Assembly: GCA_943361925.1 (NCBI GenBank)
Contig: CALRIT020000014.1
Span: forward strand, 52,689 to 116,688
Length of the DNA stretch: 64,000 bases
Reading direction: 5' to 3'
Source of the DNA: CAISCU01 sp943361925
Lineage (GTDB): Bacteria > Bacteroidota > Bacteroidia > UKL13-3
Shown: one piece after another, positions 27,083-37,744 of the stretch
How the letters are laid out: every line of letters starts with the position of its first letter
Numbering within the stretch: position 1 is the first letter of the stretch
The notes under the pieces: generated by a model
The model's database searches: none
What the model was told of the DNA's origin: nothing
The model's input: the letters and a program-made list of their open reading frames with translations, nothing else
Program-made: the position numbers and the translations under genes

Positions 27083-29161
27083 TTATCTGAGTAAATCAAT
27101 CGAGCCTTTTAAACTAAATGGTTCATTATTTCGTCCAATTGCATCCAGTTTATAGAAGTAGGTTCCGGTTTGGCAAGGTTCACCATCATAAGTTCCATCC
27201 CACCAATTGGCATTTGGATATTCTGTAAAATAGATCTCATTTCCCCACCTATCATAAATAGTATATTTCAACCATAAAAATGCTTCTTCATTAAAAACTG
27301 GAATAAACTTTTCATTTATTCCATCCCCATTAACAGTAATTGCATTAGGTAGTTTTAAATATGGTGCTGTAACCAATGTAATGGTTTTGATAGCTCTATC
27401 AGCACATTCTAGACTGTCAATCGCAAATAATCTGGCTATGAATTCACCTGTATCTTTATAATAATGAACTGGATTTACTTCTTGAGATGGAAATGATCCA
27501 TCGCCAAATTCCCATGAAAATCGAGTGCCATTGATTGATTGATTGATAAACTGAACATAACTCGGTGCTATAGCGTTTTGAGGATTGGTAGTAAATTTTG
27601 CAGTGATTTTAGGCATTTCATAAATCAAGATGCTATCCTTACTGATACATGAATTTTTATAAGCAGTAAGTGTAAATGTTTGTTTGCCTTTTATTGCAGC
27701 AAAAGGACGTTCAATTTTGGTATTGTTTAATCCTGTTTGTGGCGACCAAATAAAGGAATCAACAGGCGTTTTAAAGACAGTTGGTATTTGTGCTGCACCA
27801 TCAAAACAATGTCCAAGGTTATCACCTAATTCAATATCTGCTGCTCCATTAACAGCAACTTTAACGGTATCGTATCCAAAACAATTTCCACCTACCTGAA
27901 CTCTAACAATATAAGTGGTATCTACCTTTGGATCAACAATTGGACTTGCAGAGTTAATATCATTGATTTGATAATTTGTGAGCCATAAATAGTTTGTGCC
28001 TCCACTGGCTTTTAATTGAATTGGATTTCCTGAACAAGTGAATGTATCATTACCGGCTTTTGCATTGATATTGTTGATGAAAGAAATATCAACCGTATCG
28101 TACCTGATACAATTTGTAATTTCAGCTTTAAGAATAAGTTTTGTTGCTGCTTTTGGAACCATCCACGATTGCAAACTTAATGGATCTCTTAAATCTGTTG
28201 TTGGTATCCATTCCCACTTTGTAGCTACTACTTTTCCGTTTAGTTGAATGCTGTCTCCTGCGCATATTTTCTGGTCGATACCGGCATTTGCTGATACTTG
28301 TTCCACTGTTATAAGAATGGTATCTTTTGAAATACATGAACCATTTGTTAATGTAACATAGTATCTGGCTGTTACTGGAGGTCTAACAGTTGGATTATTA
28401 ACATTAATATTATTGATATGAAATACTGGAGACCAAACAAAGGTTCCGCTTCCGGTAGCATTAATCACAGCACTATCACCTAAACAAATTGTTTGATCAG
28501 GCCCTGCTTCAACTTTTTCGGGACAACAATCTTTAAACGTAACATCATCAATGCCATAATCATTTCCACTAGTTGAAGTTTCAGCATTTCTGATTTCTAA
28601 ATTAGCAGTTGTTGCAGTCCCGGAATTCCAGTTTGCTTCTAACAATCTCCATTCATCAGGAGCATCAGTAACATTAAGAGTACTGCTAACCTTTGAACCA
28701 TTTATCCAAAGTTCCATTTTGGCGGTGGGTAGGCCGGCGTAATCGGGGAGTTTTGACAAGTTTTTAAACCAAGCAGCGAAAATGTAATTTGAATTTATTT
28801 GAATAGAAATCGATTGTGACCAAACTATAGGTAATGTAGATCTTTGTCCCTGATTGATTATCATGAGATTTCCTGAGCCTGTGGTATGGTCTGTTCCTGT
28901 TAGGTTAGGACTAACTAAGGATGCATTGTTGCTTATGGTAAATTTTCCAGTATCTAATGGCGTTACTGAAGAATAACTAAGACTGACAGAGGAAAATCCA
29001 ATATTACCCTGCGAAAAATCACCATTTGTAACTTTATTAGGAATAGAGGTTAAATTGATAATCTGACATTGACAAAAAACAATATTATGACTTGATAGGA
29101 CAATAATTAGTGCTAATAATATTTGCCAAAATTTCGATATGTATTTTTTTAGAAAGACCAA
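27083..29161 (-). CDS. Ig-like repeat surface protein, type B T9SS cargo
   Basis: A 692-residue exported protein, second in the adhesin array. It starts with TTG at 29161; there is no ATG or GTG before the signal peptide (KKYISKFWQILLALIIVLSS, then the C-Q cleavage region). Residues about 40-215 form a carbohydrate-binding-like jelly-roll domain (KVTNGDFSQGNIGF, ending DYGIDDVTFKDCC). Four Ig-like repeats follow (DQTICLGDSAVINATG and others), then a PKD domain (WEFGDGSFPSQEVNPVHYY) and a type B sorting domain (PNAITVNGDGINEKF, YDRWG, SLKGSIDLLR). The domain order is the same as in the larger neighbours, but with fewer repeats. No catalytic residues are seen. Confidence 0.85.
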   Translation of the reverse strand: MVFLKKYISKFWQILLALIIVLSSHNIVFCQCQIINLTSIPNKVTNGDFSQGNIGFSSVSLSYSSVTPLDTGKFTISNNASLVSPNLTGTDHTTGSGNLMIINQGQRSTLPIVWSQSISIQINSNYIFAAWFKNLSKLPDYAGLPTAKMELWINGSKVSSTLNVTDAPDEWRLLEANWNSGTATTANLEIRNAETSTSGNDYGIDDVTFKDCCPEKVEAGPDQTICLGDSAVINATGSGTFVWSPVFHINNINVNNPTVRPPVTARYYVTLTNGSCISKDTILITVEQVSANAGIDQKICAGDSIQLNGKVVATKWEWIPTTDLRDPLSLQSWMVPKAATKLILKAEITNCIRYDTVDISFINNINAKAGNDTFTCSGNPIQLKASGGTNYLWLTNYQINDINSASPIVDPKVDTTYIVRVQVGGNCFGYDTVKVAVNGAADIELGDNLGHCFDGAAQIPTVFKTPVDSFIWSPQTGLNNTKIERPFAAIKGKQTFTLTAYKNSCISKDSILIYEMPKITAKFTTNPQNAIAPSYVQFINQSINGTRFSWEFGDGSFPSQEVNPVHYYKDTGEFIARLFAIDSLECADRAIKTITLVTAPYLKLPNAITVNGDGINEKFIPVFNEEAFLWLKYTIYDRWGNEIYFTEYPNANWWDGTYDGEPCQTGTYFYKLDAIGRNNEPFSLKGSIDLLR

Positions 29162-29247
29162 GTATATTATTTTAGAAATTATTCCGAATTTAATGAAATT
29201 AAATTTTAATGGTTTAACTTAATTACATTTTGACAGGAATGAGTTTT

Positions 29248-32200
29248 TTATCTAAGCAAAGTAAGAGTTCCATGAGCATTAAATATTTTTCCGTTTAAAG
29301 CTTCTCCAACTGCTATATAAAAATAGACACCTTCCGGGCAAGGATTTCCATCAAAAGTACCATCCCACCATTTTCCCCCAGGCATTTTGGTTTTGTATAA
29401 CAATTGACCCCATCTGTTATAAACTTCATATTCAACATATTTGAATGCTTCCGGATTGTGTAATATTTCAAAGTAATCATTAGAACTATCTGCATTTGGT
29501 GTAAACACATTTGGGATCTTAAAAATTGGTTCGAGCAATATCTTTACACTTTTACTCATTGTATCCTTGCATCCAAAACTATCAGTTACAGTTAATAGAA
29601 TATTTAAATCTTTTTTGTTATTGTAAAAAAAGCTAGTGTCAGCGTCGAGCCCATTTGAGCTTGTACCATCAATTACCCAAAAGAATCTTGAATAATTTGT
29701 TGAGGTATTTTTTAGGCTAATATCTAGAGGTATTAAACCACTTTCAGGAAACACCGAAAAGTCGGCAATTACCTTGGGCTTTTCATTTACAACAATGGTA
29801 TCAAAACTAAAACAACCATTGCTATTTCCGGTTAGAATAAATTTATATTGATTTTTGATAGAAACAATTTGGTCTAATTTTAATGTATCTGAGAAATAGG
29901 GGTTAGGCTGCCAATATGATTGAATAGAATTTCCTTTATTCCCAGTTATTTTAACAAAATTTTCGAAACAATGAAATGTATCTCTCCCAGCATCAATAAA
30001 AGGACTATTATTTACTTTAATAGAAATTGAATCAAAAAACCAACAACCATTCGTAGAAAATTTTACAATATATATTGTATCAATAAGAGGTGATGCAATA
30101 GGTTTAGAAACATTACTTAAGTCTAAATTGTATGGATTTAACCATTGCAAATTAGTTCCACCAATAATGTTTAGTTGAACAGAATTACCGGAACAAATCA
30201 TAGTATCATTGCTTTTTGAGATTATGCTTTTATCTAAAATTGTAATGGTTACACTATCTGATTTGAAGCAAACTCCATCGTCTATTTTTAATTTATATTT
30301 TTGAGTTGCAACTGGTTTTGCCCAAGGTTGGATTATGTTAATATCAGAAAGACCAATTGCAGGACTCCAAATTAAATTACTTCCACCAAATTGATTTGCT
30401 AAGATTTGTATACTATCTCCTAAACAAATTGTTTTGTCTATACCCGCATCCAAACCTATTTGCCTCACTATTATTAAAATTGAATCTAATGTTCGACAAC
30501 CATTTTCTGCATAACTAATAAAGTATTTTCTATCGTTTTTAGGCTGAACTATAGGGTTTGAAATACTTGTATCACTAATTTCTATTTTAGGATACCACGA
30601 ATAGTTTCCAATACCTGCTATTGCATTTAATTGAATGCTATCACCTAAACAAATTGTTTGGTCCAATCCAGCATTTAAACTTATAATTTTGGTTTCAATA
30701 GAGATTGAATCTTTTGCACTACATAAGCCATCTGAAACTAATAAAAAATATTTAGTTGAAATATTTGGACTGAAGAAGGGGTTTTTAATTAATGGGTCAG
30801 AAATTCCATTTATAGGGCTCCAAGAATAATTTGATGTATTTGTTGTTATGGGGTTAATTTTGATACTATCTCCCAAACAAACAGACTTATCTGTGCCAAG
30901 TTCTACAGCAACACTATTTACTGAAATTGTTACTGAATCAATCATAGAACAAGCCCCATTGGTATGATTTAGATAGTATTTAATATTTGATGTAGGTTTT
31001 GCAATGGTATTTTTAGAATTTATTGTATTAAGTCCAGTTGCCGGTGACCATAAAAAGCTACCATTTCCCGCTAAAGGGTTAAGAATAATACTATCTCCCA
31101 AACAAATTGTCTTATCAGAACCCAGTTCAAGTGAAATTGTATTTACTGTGATTTCAACGGAATCCTTTAAGCTACAAGAACTATTGCTCACATCTAAATA
31201 AAATTTTGTGGAAGTAGTTGGTTTTAAAAATGGATTTTCTATGCTGGTATTACTTACAAAAACCGATGGAGACCAATTGAATGAGGAAACATTTGATGTA
31301 AAGGGATTGATTCTAATGGAATCTCCTAAACAGATATTTTTATTGGGTCCGAGTTGAATCCTTAAATTGTTTACCTGAATTAAAATGGTATCGCTAATTG
31401 AGCAAGAAGGATTGTTCGCTGTCAATATATATTTAGTTGTAGTATCAGGCTTTAAAATAGGGTTACTTATTGTTGGACTACTTATACCTAAATTGGGAGT
31501 CCAAAGAAAATTATTTGCATTAGTAAATATGGGATTTAGCTGGACAGAATCTCCTGGACAAATGGTTCTATTTAAACCCAACTCAAGATTTAAGTTATTT
31601 ACTTGGACGGTAATTGAATCTCTTATTGTACAAAAGTTGTTGCTTGCAGTAAGTATGTATTTAGTGGTAATACTGGGCTTGAAATTGGGATTACTAATAT
31701 TTGGATTACTCAGACCGGTTATGGGTAGCCAACTGAAATTATTTGCATTAACTATTGTTGGATTTATTTTTATTGAATCTCCTGGACAAAATATTCTGTC
31801 AGCACCTAATTCTAAATTAATTCCATTTACCTGAATTCGAACAGTATCTTTTATCATGCATGAACTATTTGTTGCAGTTAAAATATAATTAGTTGTTGTT
31901 GTTGGTTTGAAATAAGGGCTACTTAATATGGAATTGCTTACTCCAGAAGTTGGTAGCCAGGAAAAATTATCGACATTGCTAAAAGTTGGGATGATTTGAA
32001 TAGAATCTCGAGGGCATATATTTTTATCAGGTCCAACTTCTAAACTAATATTATTTACAAAAATTGTCACAGTATCTTTTATTGAACATGAGTTGTTGCT
32101 TGCAGTAAGAATATAAGTTGTTGTGCTAATTGGTTTAAAAAAAGGATTGGAAATTCCTGTATTGCTTATACCGGTTGCAGGTGTCCAACTAAATGTGCTT

Positions 32201-33270
32201 GCATTTGAAACAATAGGATTGAGTCTTATAGAGTCTCCCAAACATAAATTTCTATTTGCTCCAAGTTCAAGGTTAAGACTGTTTAAATAGATAGAAAAGG
32301 TGTCTTTTTCTGTACATTGACTATTGCTCGCACTTAAAATGTAAGTTGTAGATGCCGATGGTTTAAAGTAAGGATTTATAATATTAGGATTACTTACCCC
32401 AGATGTTGGTGACCATGAAAAATTTGTTGCATTACTCACAATCGGATTTACTTGAATTGAATCTCCAAAACAAATAAATCTGTCTGATATTGCTGTGATT
32501 ACTGGAGGTGTTCCTGGTGTAATATTGAATAAACTTTGAGCTTCACTCGCACTTAAACTTCTATTATATAACCTAACATCATCTATTCCTCCTTGGTAAT
32601 AAAATTGTCTCGGAGCCCCACAAGAACCTCCATTTCCATCAAATTTACTTCCATAACTTGTTGGAAAATTATAACCAGAACCATTTCCTGCCGCGTTGAT
32701 TGTAATTACTAAATTACCATTAACATAAAGTCTAGATGTTGTCGGCTCCATAACCCAAACAATATGTGTCCATGTATTAATAAAACCCGGAATTGTATAA
32801 GTGTGAGCTATGTTGCCAAGCCCCCCTAAGCTTGAATTTTTATTCGCACCAAGTTTTAAAGTTGAATTTTGAACAACTAAATAAATATCATTTCCACATA
32901 CATTATCCCCTTCCCACAAAACAAAGCCATTGCCGGTATTTGTGCCGGGTTTCAGCCACATACTCAAAGAGAATGTTGGAAGAAAACTTGGTAATAATTT
33001 TGATATAGAGATATAACTTGATGTGCCATTAAAATTGTAAGCTGAATTAAGGTTGCCGGCTCTGTCAGGGATTAATGTTGCCCCTGACACAAAACCATCA
33101 TATCCATTTCCAGTAACATCGTTTGCATTTCCACTGAATGGGTGACACCAGATTAATCCAGAATTCAATGAGTTATTGCTTGAGCAAGTAAGGCACTGAG
33201 AATTAGAAATATAGATATCTATGAAATTGAAAAATATAAATATTAATAGAACTTTTAAATTTACTCTCAT
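29248..33270 (-). CDS. LamG plus twelve Ig-like repeats, type B T9SS adhesin
   Basis: A 1,340-residue exported protein. The frame opens at an ATG at 33303, but the start at 33270 is preferred: its context CTACCCATG is identical to that of the paralogue at 36995, and it gives MRVNLKVLLIFIFFNF as the signal peptide. Residues about 25-265 are a LamG domain (LIWCHPFSGNANDVTGNGYD ... GGIDDVRLYNRSLSASEAQ). Twelve repeats of about 76 residues follow, each with a cysteine at the front (C.GDSI..NP) and another near the end (C...D). Then come a PKD-like segment and a type B sorting domain (PNVFTPNADSSNDYF, YNRWG, GTLTLLR). It is the third gene in the array and a close paralogue of the fourth. Confidence 0.88.
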   Translation of the reverse strand: MRVNLKVLLIFIFFNFIDIYISNSQCLTCSSNNSLNSGLIWCHPFSGNANDVTGNGYDGFVSGATLIPDRAGNLNSAYNFNGTSSYISISKLLPSFLPTFSLSMWLKPGTNTGNGFVLWEGDNVCGNDIYLVVQNSTLKLGANKNSSLGGLGNIAHTYTIPGFINTWTHIVWVMEPTTSRLYVNGNLVITINAAGNGSGYNFPTSYGSKFDGNGGSCGAPRQFYYQGGIDDVRLYNRSLSASEAQSLFNITPGTPPVITAISDRFICFGDSIQVNPIVSNATNFSWSPTSGVSNPNIINPYFKPSASTTYILSASNSQCTEKDTFSIYLNSLNLELGANRNLCLGDSIRLNPIVSNASTFSWTPATGISNTGISNPFFKPISTTTYILTASNNSCSIKDTVTIFVNNISLEVGPDKNICPRDSIQIIPTFSNVDNFSWLPTSGVSNSILSSPYFKPTTTTNYILTATNSSCMIKDTVRIQVNGINLELGADRIFCPGDSIKINPTIVNANNFSWLPITGLSNPNISNPNFKPSITTKYILTASNNFCTIRDSITVQVNNLNLELGLNRTICPGDSVQLNPIFTNANNFLWTPNLGISSPTISNPILKPDTTTKYILTANNPSCSISDTILIQVNNLRIQLGPNKNICLGDSIRINPFTSNVSSFNWSPSVFVSNTSIENPFLKPTTSTKFYLDVSNSSCSLKDSVEITVNTISLELGSDKTICLGDSIILNPLAGNGSFLWSPATGLNTINSKNTIAKPTSNIKYYLNHTNGACSMIDSVTISVNSVAVELGTDKSVCLGDSIKINPITTNTSNYSWSPINGISDPLIKNPFFSPNISTKYFLLVSDGLCSAKDSISIETKIISLNAGLDQTICLGDSIQLNAIAGIGNYSWYPKIEISDTSISNPIVQPKNDRKYFISYAENGCRTLDSILIIVRQIGLDAGIDKTICLGDSIQILANQFGGSNLIWSPAIGLSDINIIQPWAKPVATQKYKLKIDDGVCFKSDSVTITILDKSIISKSNDTMICSGNSVQLNIIGGTNLQWLNPYNLDLSNVSKPIASPLIDTIYIVKFSTNGCWFFDSISIKVNNSPFIDAGRDTFHCFENFVKITGNKGNSIQSYWQPNPYFSDTLKLDQIVSIKNQYKFILTGNSNGCFSFDTIVVNEKPKVIADFSVFPESGLIPLDISLKNTSTNYSRFFWVIDGTSSNGLDADTSFFYNNKKDLNILLTVTDSFGCKDTMSKSVKILLEPIFKIPNVFTPNADSSNDYFEILHNPEAFKYVEYEVYNRWGQLLYKTKMPGGKWWDGTFDGNPCPEGVYFYIAVGEALNGKIFNAHGTLTLLR

Positions 33271-33647
33271 GGGTAGATTTTTGATTTTGAAAATACTCTT
33301 CATTCAAATGAATAAATCTCTTGAATTGTTTTATAGAAAATAGTTAAAAAAATTGATGTCAAATTTCTCTCAAAATTCTGATAAATACAATAAAAAATTG
33401 ATTATGAGTTTTTTATATTATATTTAGATTTAGGTTCTTGTTGCTTCAAAGAATCAGCAGGTTAATTTCTTATTATCAGTAAAATTAGACAGTAATGGGA
33501 GCCTTGTATTAGTTTCAATATTATTCTACTCATTATTTAGAATTACCTTGTTTTATTTTAATTAGTAAAATTTTTAATAATAAAATACCTTTAGTTGTTT
33601 GACTTTTTTGTCAAATTATGATTGTATGTTTAATGATAAAATTATTA
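33271..33647. other. AT-rich 377-bp spacer between the two largest paralogous adhesin genes
   Basis: No gene or RNA was recognised. A near-consensus minus-strand -7 box (TTCATTTG, 33305-33312, one mismatch) lies 34 nt before the 33270 start and could drive that gene. A weak 6-bp hairpin (33598-33603 with 33610-33615) lies downstream of the 33648 stop and might help end that transcript, though its U run is poor. Confidence 0.5.
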
Positions 33648-36600
33648 CTATCGCAATAGTGTTACAGTGCCTTGAGAATTAAATATTGTGCCATCTAGTG
33701 CTTCTCCTCTGGCTATAAAAAAATATACTCCATCCTGACAAGGGGAATTTTCAAAATAGCCATCCCACCATTTACCTCCAGGCAAAATTGATGTGAATAG
33801 ATGTTCTCCCCAACGGTTATAAATCTCATATTGAACATATTTAAATGCCTCGGAATTATAAATTATTTGAAAATAATCGTTGTTACCATCACCATTAGGT
33901 GTAAAAGCATTAGGCACTTTAAAAAATGGTTTTAATAGAATTTTTACACTTTTAAGAATAGTATCATTACAGCCAAAGCTATCTGTGACTGTAAGTTTTA
34001 TATTTAAATCCTCGCTTATGTTATAAATGAATGATGTGTCTAAATTTCTTCCATTGTAAACTTTGTTATTATTAAAGTTCCAATTAAAATATGTCGTTAT
34101 AGGTGAGGTATTATTTAAAACTATATTTAGCGGAGGATAACCTTCTTCTAGATTAATTTTAAAATCAGCTTTTACCTGCGGTTTTTCCTCTACTAAAATG
34201 GTATCATAATTATAACATCCATTGATTTCTCCTATTAAAACAAATTCATGGCTCTTCTTTACTGAAACTATTTGATTTAGATTGAAGGTATCCTGAAAAT
34301 AGGGATTTGCCTCCCAGTATGTAAGCATAGAGTTCATTTTATTTCCAAATATTTGGACCGATTTGTTAAAGCAATGGAAGGTATCATTACCTGCTTGAAT
34401 TGTAGGTAATTGATTTACTTTAAGTGAAATAGTGTCGTAGATTGAACAGTTATCATTTGAGATTTTTACGATATATGCAGTATCAACTTGAGGAGATGCA
34501 ATTGGATTTGGAATATTATTTGAGTTTAACATGTAAGGATTAATCCAATCCCAGGCTGTACCTCCTAGAATATTTAATTGAATGCTATTTCCACGGCAAA
34601 TACTTGTATCATTAATTTTGGAATAGGAATTTTTATCAAAAACATATATTGTTAAACTATCTGATTTAAAACAAACTCCATCATCAAGTTGAATTTTATA
34701 TTTTTGGGTGGAATTTGGTTTAGCCCATGGTTGAATGATATCTGTATTAGAAAGACCGATTGCTGGTGTCCACTTTATACTGCTAGCTCCTGTTTGACTT
34801 GCTAAAATTTTAATACTATCTCCTAAGCAAATGGTTTCATTTTTAGAAAGATTCAAACTTATCTGCTTGACATTTGCAAATATTGAATCAATGTTCTCAC
34901 ATCCATCTTCAGTATATTTTAAATAGTATTTTATATCACTTGTTGGTTTAATAATAGGATTAGAAATGCTTGTATCACTTATATTTATTTTTGGGTACCA
35001 AGCATAATTACCTGCACCGGCAATAGCATTTAACTTTATACTATCACCTGAACAAATTACTATATCCATACCTGCTTCTACGCTAATAGATTTAGGGCTA
35101 ATTATAATAGAATCGATTGCAGAACAAACTCCATTTGAAACGGCTAGGAAGTATTTTGTTGGTAAATCGGGTTTGAAGAAAGGATTCTTAATTAGTGGAT
35201 CAGATAACCAATTAGTCGGGCTCCAACTATAGATTGTTGAATTATTTGTTTTTGGATTTAGTTGAATGCTATCTCCTAAACAAAAACTTTTATCAACTCC
35301 TAGTTCAACTGAAACGGAATTAACCGCAATACTTACAGAATCAGTTAAACTGCAAGCACCATTAACATGATTTAAGAAGTATTTAGTACTTGTAATTGGC
35401 CTGGCGATGGTATTTTTAGTGTTTATTGAACTCAGGCCCAAACTTGGTGACCATACAAAAGTACCTGCTCCAGCTATAGGATTGATTTCTACACTATCGC
35501 CCAAACATATTGATTTATCTAAACCAATATCTAATGAAATAGTATTTATAATAATTGAAATCGAATCTGTTAAGCTGCAAGTTCCATTGCTAACATTAAG
35601 ATAATATTTACTTGAAATTGATGGTTTTACAAATGGAGTTGCAATATTAACATTGCTTATATTTATGGGAGGTGACCATATTAAATTATTTGCATTATTT
35701 ATTACTGGGTTCATTTGTAGTGAATCACCCAAACAAAGGTTTTTATCCGGCCCTAATTCAAGGTTTAATGGATTAATATTTATTGTAAATGTATCATTTA
35801 TCGAACATTGATTGTTACTGGCTGTTAAAATATAACTTGTAGTTAGAATTGGCTTAAAATATGGATTACTAATAGAGGAATTACTCAAACCAATGTTAGG
35901 AGTCCAGTTAAAATTTGTTGCATTTATAATACTTGGATTAATTCGAATTGAATCTCCTTTGCAGATGTTTCTATTCGGCCCTAATTCAATATTTAAAGAG
36001 TTTACATTAATTGTAAAAGTATCTCTTATTGTACATACATTATTACTTAAACTCAGAATATAATTAGTACTAACTGAAGGTTTAAAGTATGGATTAAGAA
36101 TGCTGTTATTACTAACGCCAAGACTTGGAGTCCACAAATAACTATTTGCATTAGTTGCACTTGGATTTACCAGTATAGAATCTCCTTTGCAAATGTTTCT
36201 ATCTACTAATAATGAATTAAGAATGGGTGGACTTCCAGCAGAAATATTAAACAAACTTAATGCCTCACTTGCACTTAAGCTCCTATTGTAAAGTCGAACA
36301 TCATCAATACCACCTTGGTAATAAAATTGCCTTGGGGCACCACATGACCCTATATTTCCATCAAATTTACTGCCATAACTGGCTGGGAAATTATATCCTG
36401 AGCCATTACCTGTTGAATAAATTGTAATTACTAAATTACCATTGACATAGAGTTTTGAAGTAGATGGTTCCATTACCCAAACTATATGTGTCCAAGTATT
36501 TATAAAAGGACTGGGAACAGTATAGGTGTGAGATGAATTTCCTAAACCTCCTAGATTAGCTGATTTATTAGCTCCAAGTTTTATTGTTGAATTCTGAATA

Positions 36601-36995
36601 ACAAGGTAAATATCATTGCCACAAATATTGTCACCTTCCCAGAAAATAAATCCATCACCGGAATTACTACCGGGTTTTAACCACATACTCATTGAAAAGG
36701 TAGTTAATGTGTCCGGGAGGTTCTTTGAAATAGAAATATAACTTGAAAATCCATTGAAATTATAGGCTGAATTAGGGTTTCCAGCTCTATCAGATATTAA
36801 GGTTGCACTTGAAACAAAACCATCATAACCATTTCCAGTAGCATCATTTGCATTTCCACTAAATGGATGACACCAGATTAATCCGGTATTTATTGAATTG
36901 TTACTTATACATGTAATACATTGGGAATTAGAATTATTAATATTTAGGAGGAAGCTAAATATTAATAATTGTAGAATTCCAATGTAAGATTTCAT
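33648..36995 (-). CDS. LamG plus nine Ig-like repeats, type B T9SS adhesin
   Basis: A 1,115-residue exported protein with signal peptide MKSYIGILQLLIFSFLLN. Its LamG domain (about 25-265) is about 80 percent identical by eye, even in DNA, to that of the 33270 gene. It has nine repeats against twelve, and the length difference (225 residues) is almost exactly three repeats, so repeat gain or loss separates the paralogues. A PKD-like segment (FNWNFNNNKVYNGRN) and a type B sorting domain (PNAFTPNGDGNNDYF, YNRWGEHLF, GTVTLLR) complete it. The start lies only 14 nt after the stop of the methyltransferase gene upstream, so it is probably the last gene of that glycan/methylation operon. Confidence 0.88.
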   Translation of the reverse strand: MKSYIGILQLLIFSFLLNINNSNSQCITCISNNSINTGLIWCHPFSGNANDATGNGYDGFVSSATLISDRAGNPNSAYNFNGFSSYISISKNLPDTLTTFSMSMWLKPGSNSGDGFIFWEGDNICGNDIYLVIQNSTIKLGANKSANLGGLGNSSHTYTVPSPFINTWTHIVWVMEPSTSKLYVNGNLVITIYSTGNGSGYNFPASYGSKFDGNIGSCGAPRQFYYQGGIDDVRLYNRSLSASEALSLFNISAGSPPILNSLLVDRNICKGDSILVNPSATNANSYLWTPSLGVSNNSILNPYFKPSVSTNYILSLSNNVCTIRDTFTINVNSLNIELGPNRNICKGDSIRINPSIINATNFNWTPNIGLSNSSISNPYFKPILTTSYILTASNNQCSINDTFTININPLNLELGPDKNLCLGDSLQMNPVINNANNLIWSPPINISNVNIATPFVKPSISSKYYLNVSNGTCSLTDSISIIINTISLDIGLDKSICLGDSVEINPIAGAGTFVWSPSLGLSSINTKNTIARPITSTKYFLNHVNGACSLTDSVSIAVNSVSVELGVDKSFCLGDSIQLNPKTNNSTIYSWSPTNWLSDPLIKNPFFKPDLPTKYFLAVSNGVCSAIDSIIISPKSISVEAGMDIVICSGDSIKLNAIAGAGNYAWYPKINISDTSISNPIIKPTSDIKYYLKYTEDGCENIDSIFANVKQISLNLSKNETICLGDSIKILASQTGASSIKWTPAIGLSNTDIIQPWAKPNSTQKYKIQLDDGVCFKSDSLTIYVFDKNSYSKINDTSICRGNSIQLNILGGTAWDWINPYMLNSNNIPNPIASPQVDTAYIVKISNDNCSIYDTISLKVNQLPTIQAGNDTFHCFNKSVQIFGNKMNSMLTYWEANPYFQDTFNLNQIVSVKKSHEFVLIGEINGCYNYDTILVEEKPQVKADFKINLEEGYPPLNIVLNNTSPITTYFNWNFNNNKVYNGRNLDTSFIYNISEDLNIKLTVTDSFGCNDTILKSVKILLKPFFKVPNAFTPNGDGNNDYFQIIYNSEAFKYVQYEIYNRWGEHLFTSILPGGKWWDGYFENSPCQDGVYFFIARGEALDGTIFNSQGTVTLLR

Positions 36996-37009
36996 GGGTA
37001 GAAATTTTT

Positions 37010-37744
37010 TTATTTTGCAGATACTTTTAACTCAAATGAGTATATCCTTGGACTTGGTTTGTGAAATGATGTTTGTAACACGAGATTCCAAAAGTCTTCT
37101 TTAAATTTATATATCCCGATAAGGGTTTTAATGATGAGTTTTTTAATAGGACTCATATGTTGGGTCCCATCGGGATCAATAAATGAAATAGTATTAAATC
37201 CCGCTGCTTTTAAAACATAATTACAGCTGCCGGCAGTGAACATAATTGTATGAGTGAAATCTTCATATCTCCAATATGCACCGGTGTAAGATTGTGCATT
37301 AGGTACCATTAATATGAATTCACCACCTTCTTTAAGTAAATACTTTTTAATGTGATATAATGTATCAATGATTTTATCTTTATCTATATGCTCAAGTACA
37401 TGACTCATTGTAATGAAATCATATTTTTCATTGCATTCTTTAGCATAGTTTCTAATATCCTCAATTTGTACTGCTTTTAGCCCTTTTGCATTGCATTCAT
37501 TAATTGATTCATTGTTAATGTCTATGCCTAATATATTAGTATAACCTTGCTCTTTTAAGGAATTTAAAAATTGACCATATCCACAACCAACATCTAATAT
37601 TTTGGCATCTTTATTTACGGGAATATGTGGTTTTAAATACCTTGGAATTTTATAACTAGAATAATAAGTTGGATCTACGGTTCTGTTATTAAAATAACTA
37701 TCTAATTTTACTTCTTGTTCTGTTTTCATCTCTTTATTACTCAT
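37010..37744 (-). CDS. Class I SAM-dependent methyltransferase (glycan cluster)
   Basis: A 244-residue protein. The SAM-binding motif ILDVGCGYGQFLNSL (about residues 49-63) is followed by the acidic ILGIDIN and the post-I FITMSHVLEHIDKD segment, as in Methyltransf_23-type enzymes acting on sugars or lipids. A C-terminal aromatic stretch (MFTAGSCNYVLKAAGF) is typical of methyltransferases found in O-antigen clusters. The start overlaps the end of the preceding gene by 8 nt, and the next gene, an adhesin, begins 14 nt after the stop. The target is probably a sugar in a surface polymer (inference). Confidence 0.85.
   Translation of the reverse strand: MSNKEMKTEQEVKLDSYFNNRTVDPTYYSSYKIPRYLKPHIPVNKDAKILDVGCGYGQFLNSLKEQGYTNILGIDINNESINECNAKGLKAVQIEDIRNYAKECNEKYDFITMSHVLEHIDKDKIIDTLYHIKKYLLKEGGEFILMVPNAQSYTGAYWRYEDFTHTIMFTAGSCNYVLKAAGFNTISFIDPDGTQHMSPIKKLIIKTLIGIYKFKEDFWNLVLQTSFHKPSPRIYSFELKVSAK

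Noticed and set aside
31385..31834. 149-codon plus-strand frame
   Set aside because: It is antisense to the repeat region of the adhesin gene; the repeat period is a multiple of three, so an antisense frame can stay open by chance. It has no start context, no conserved features and the coding strand is clearly minus.
29248..36995. Possible CRISPR-like direct repeats
   Set aside because: The repeats are long (about 228 bp), in frame, diverged and encode a protein domain; there are no short identical repeats with unique spacers and no cas genes.
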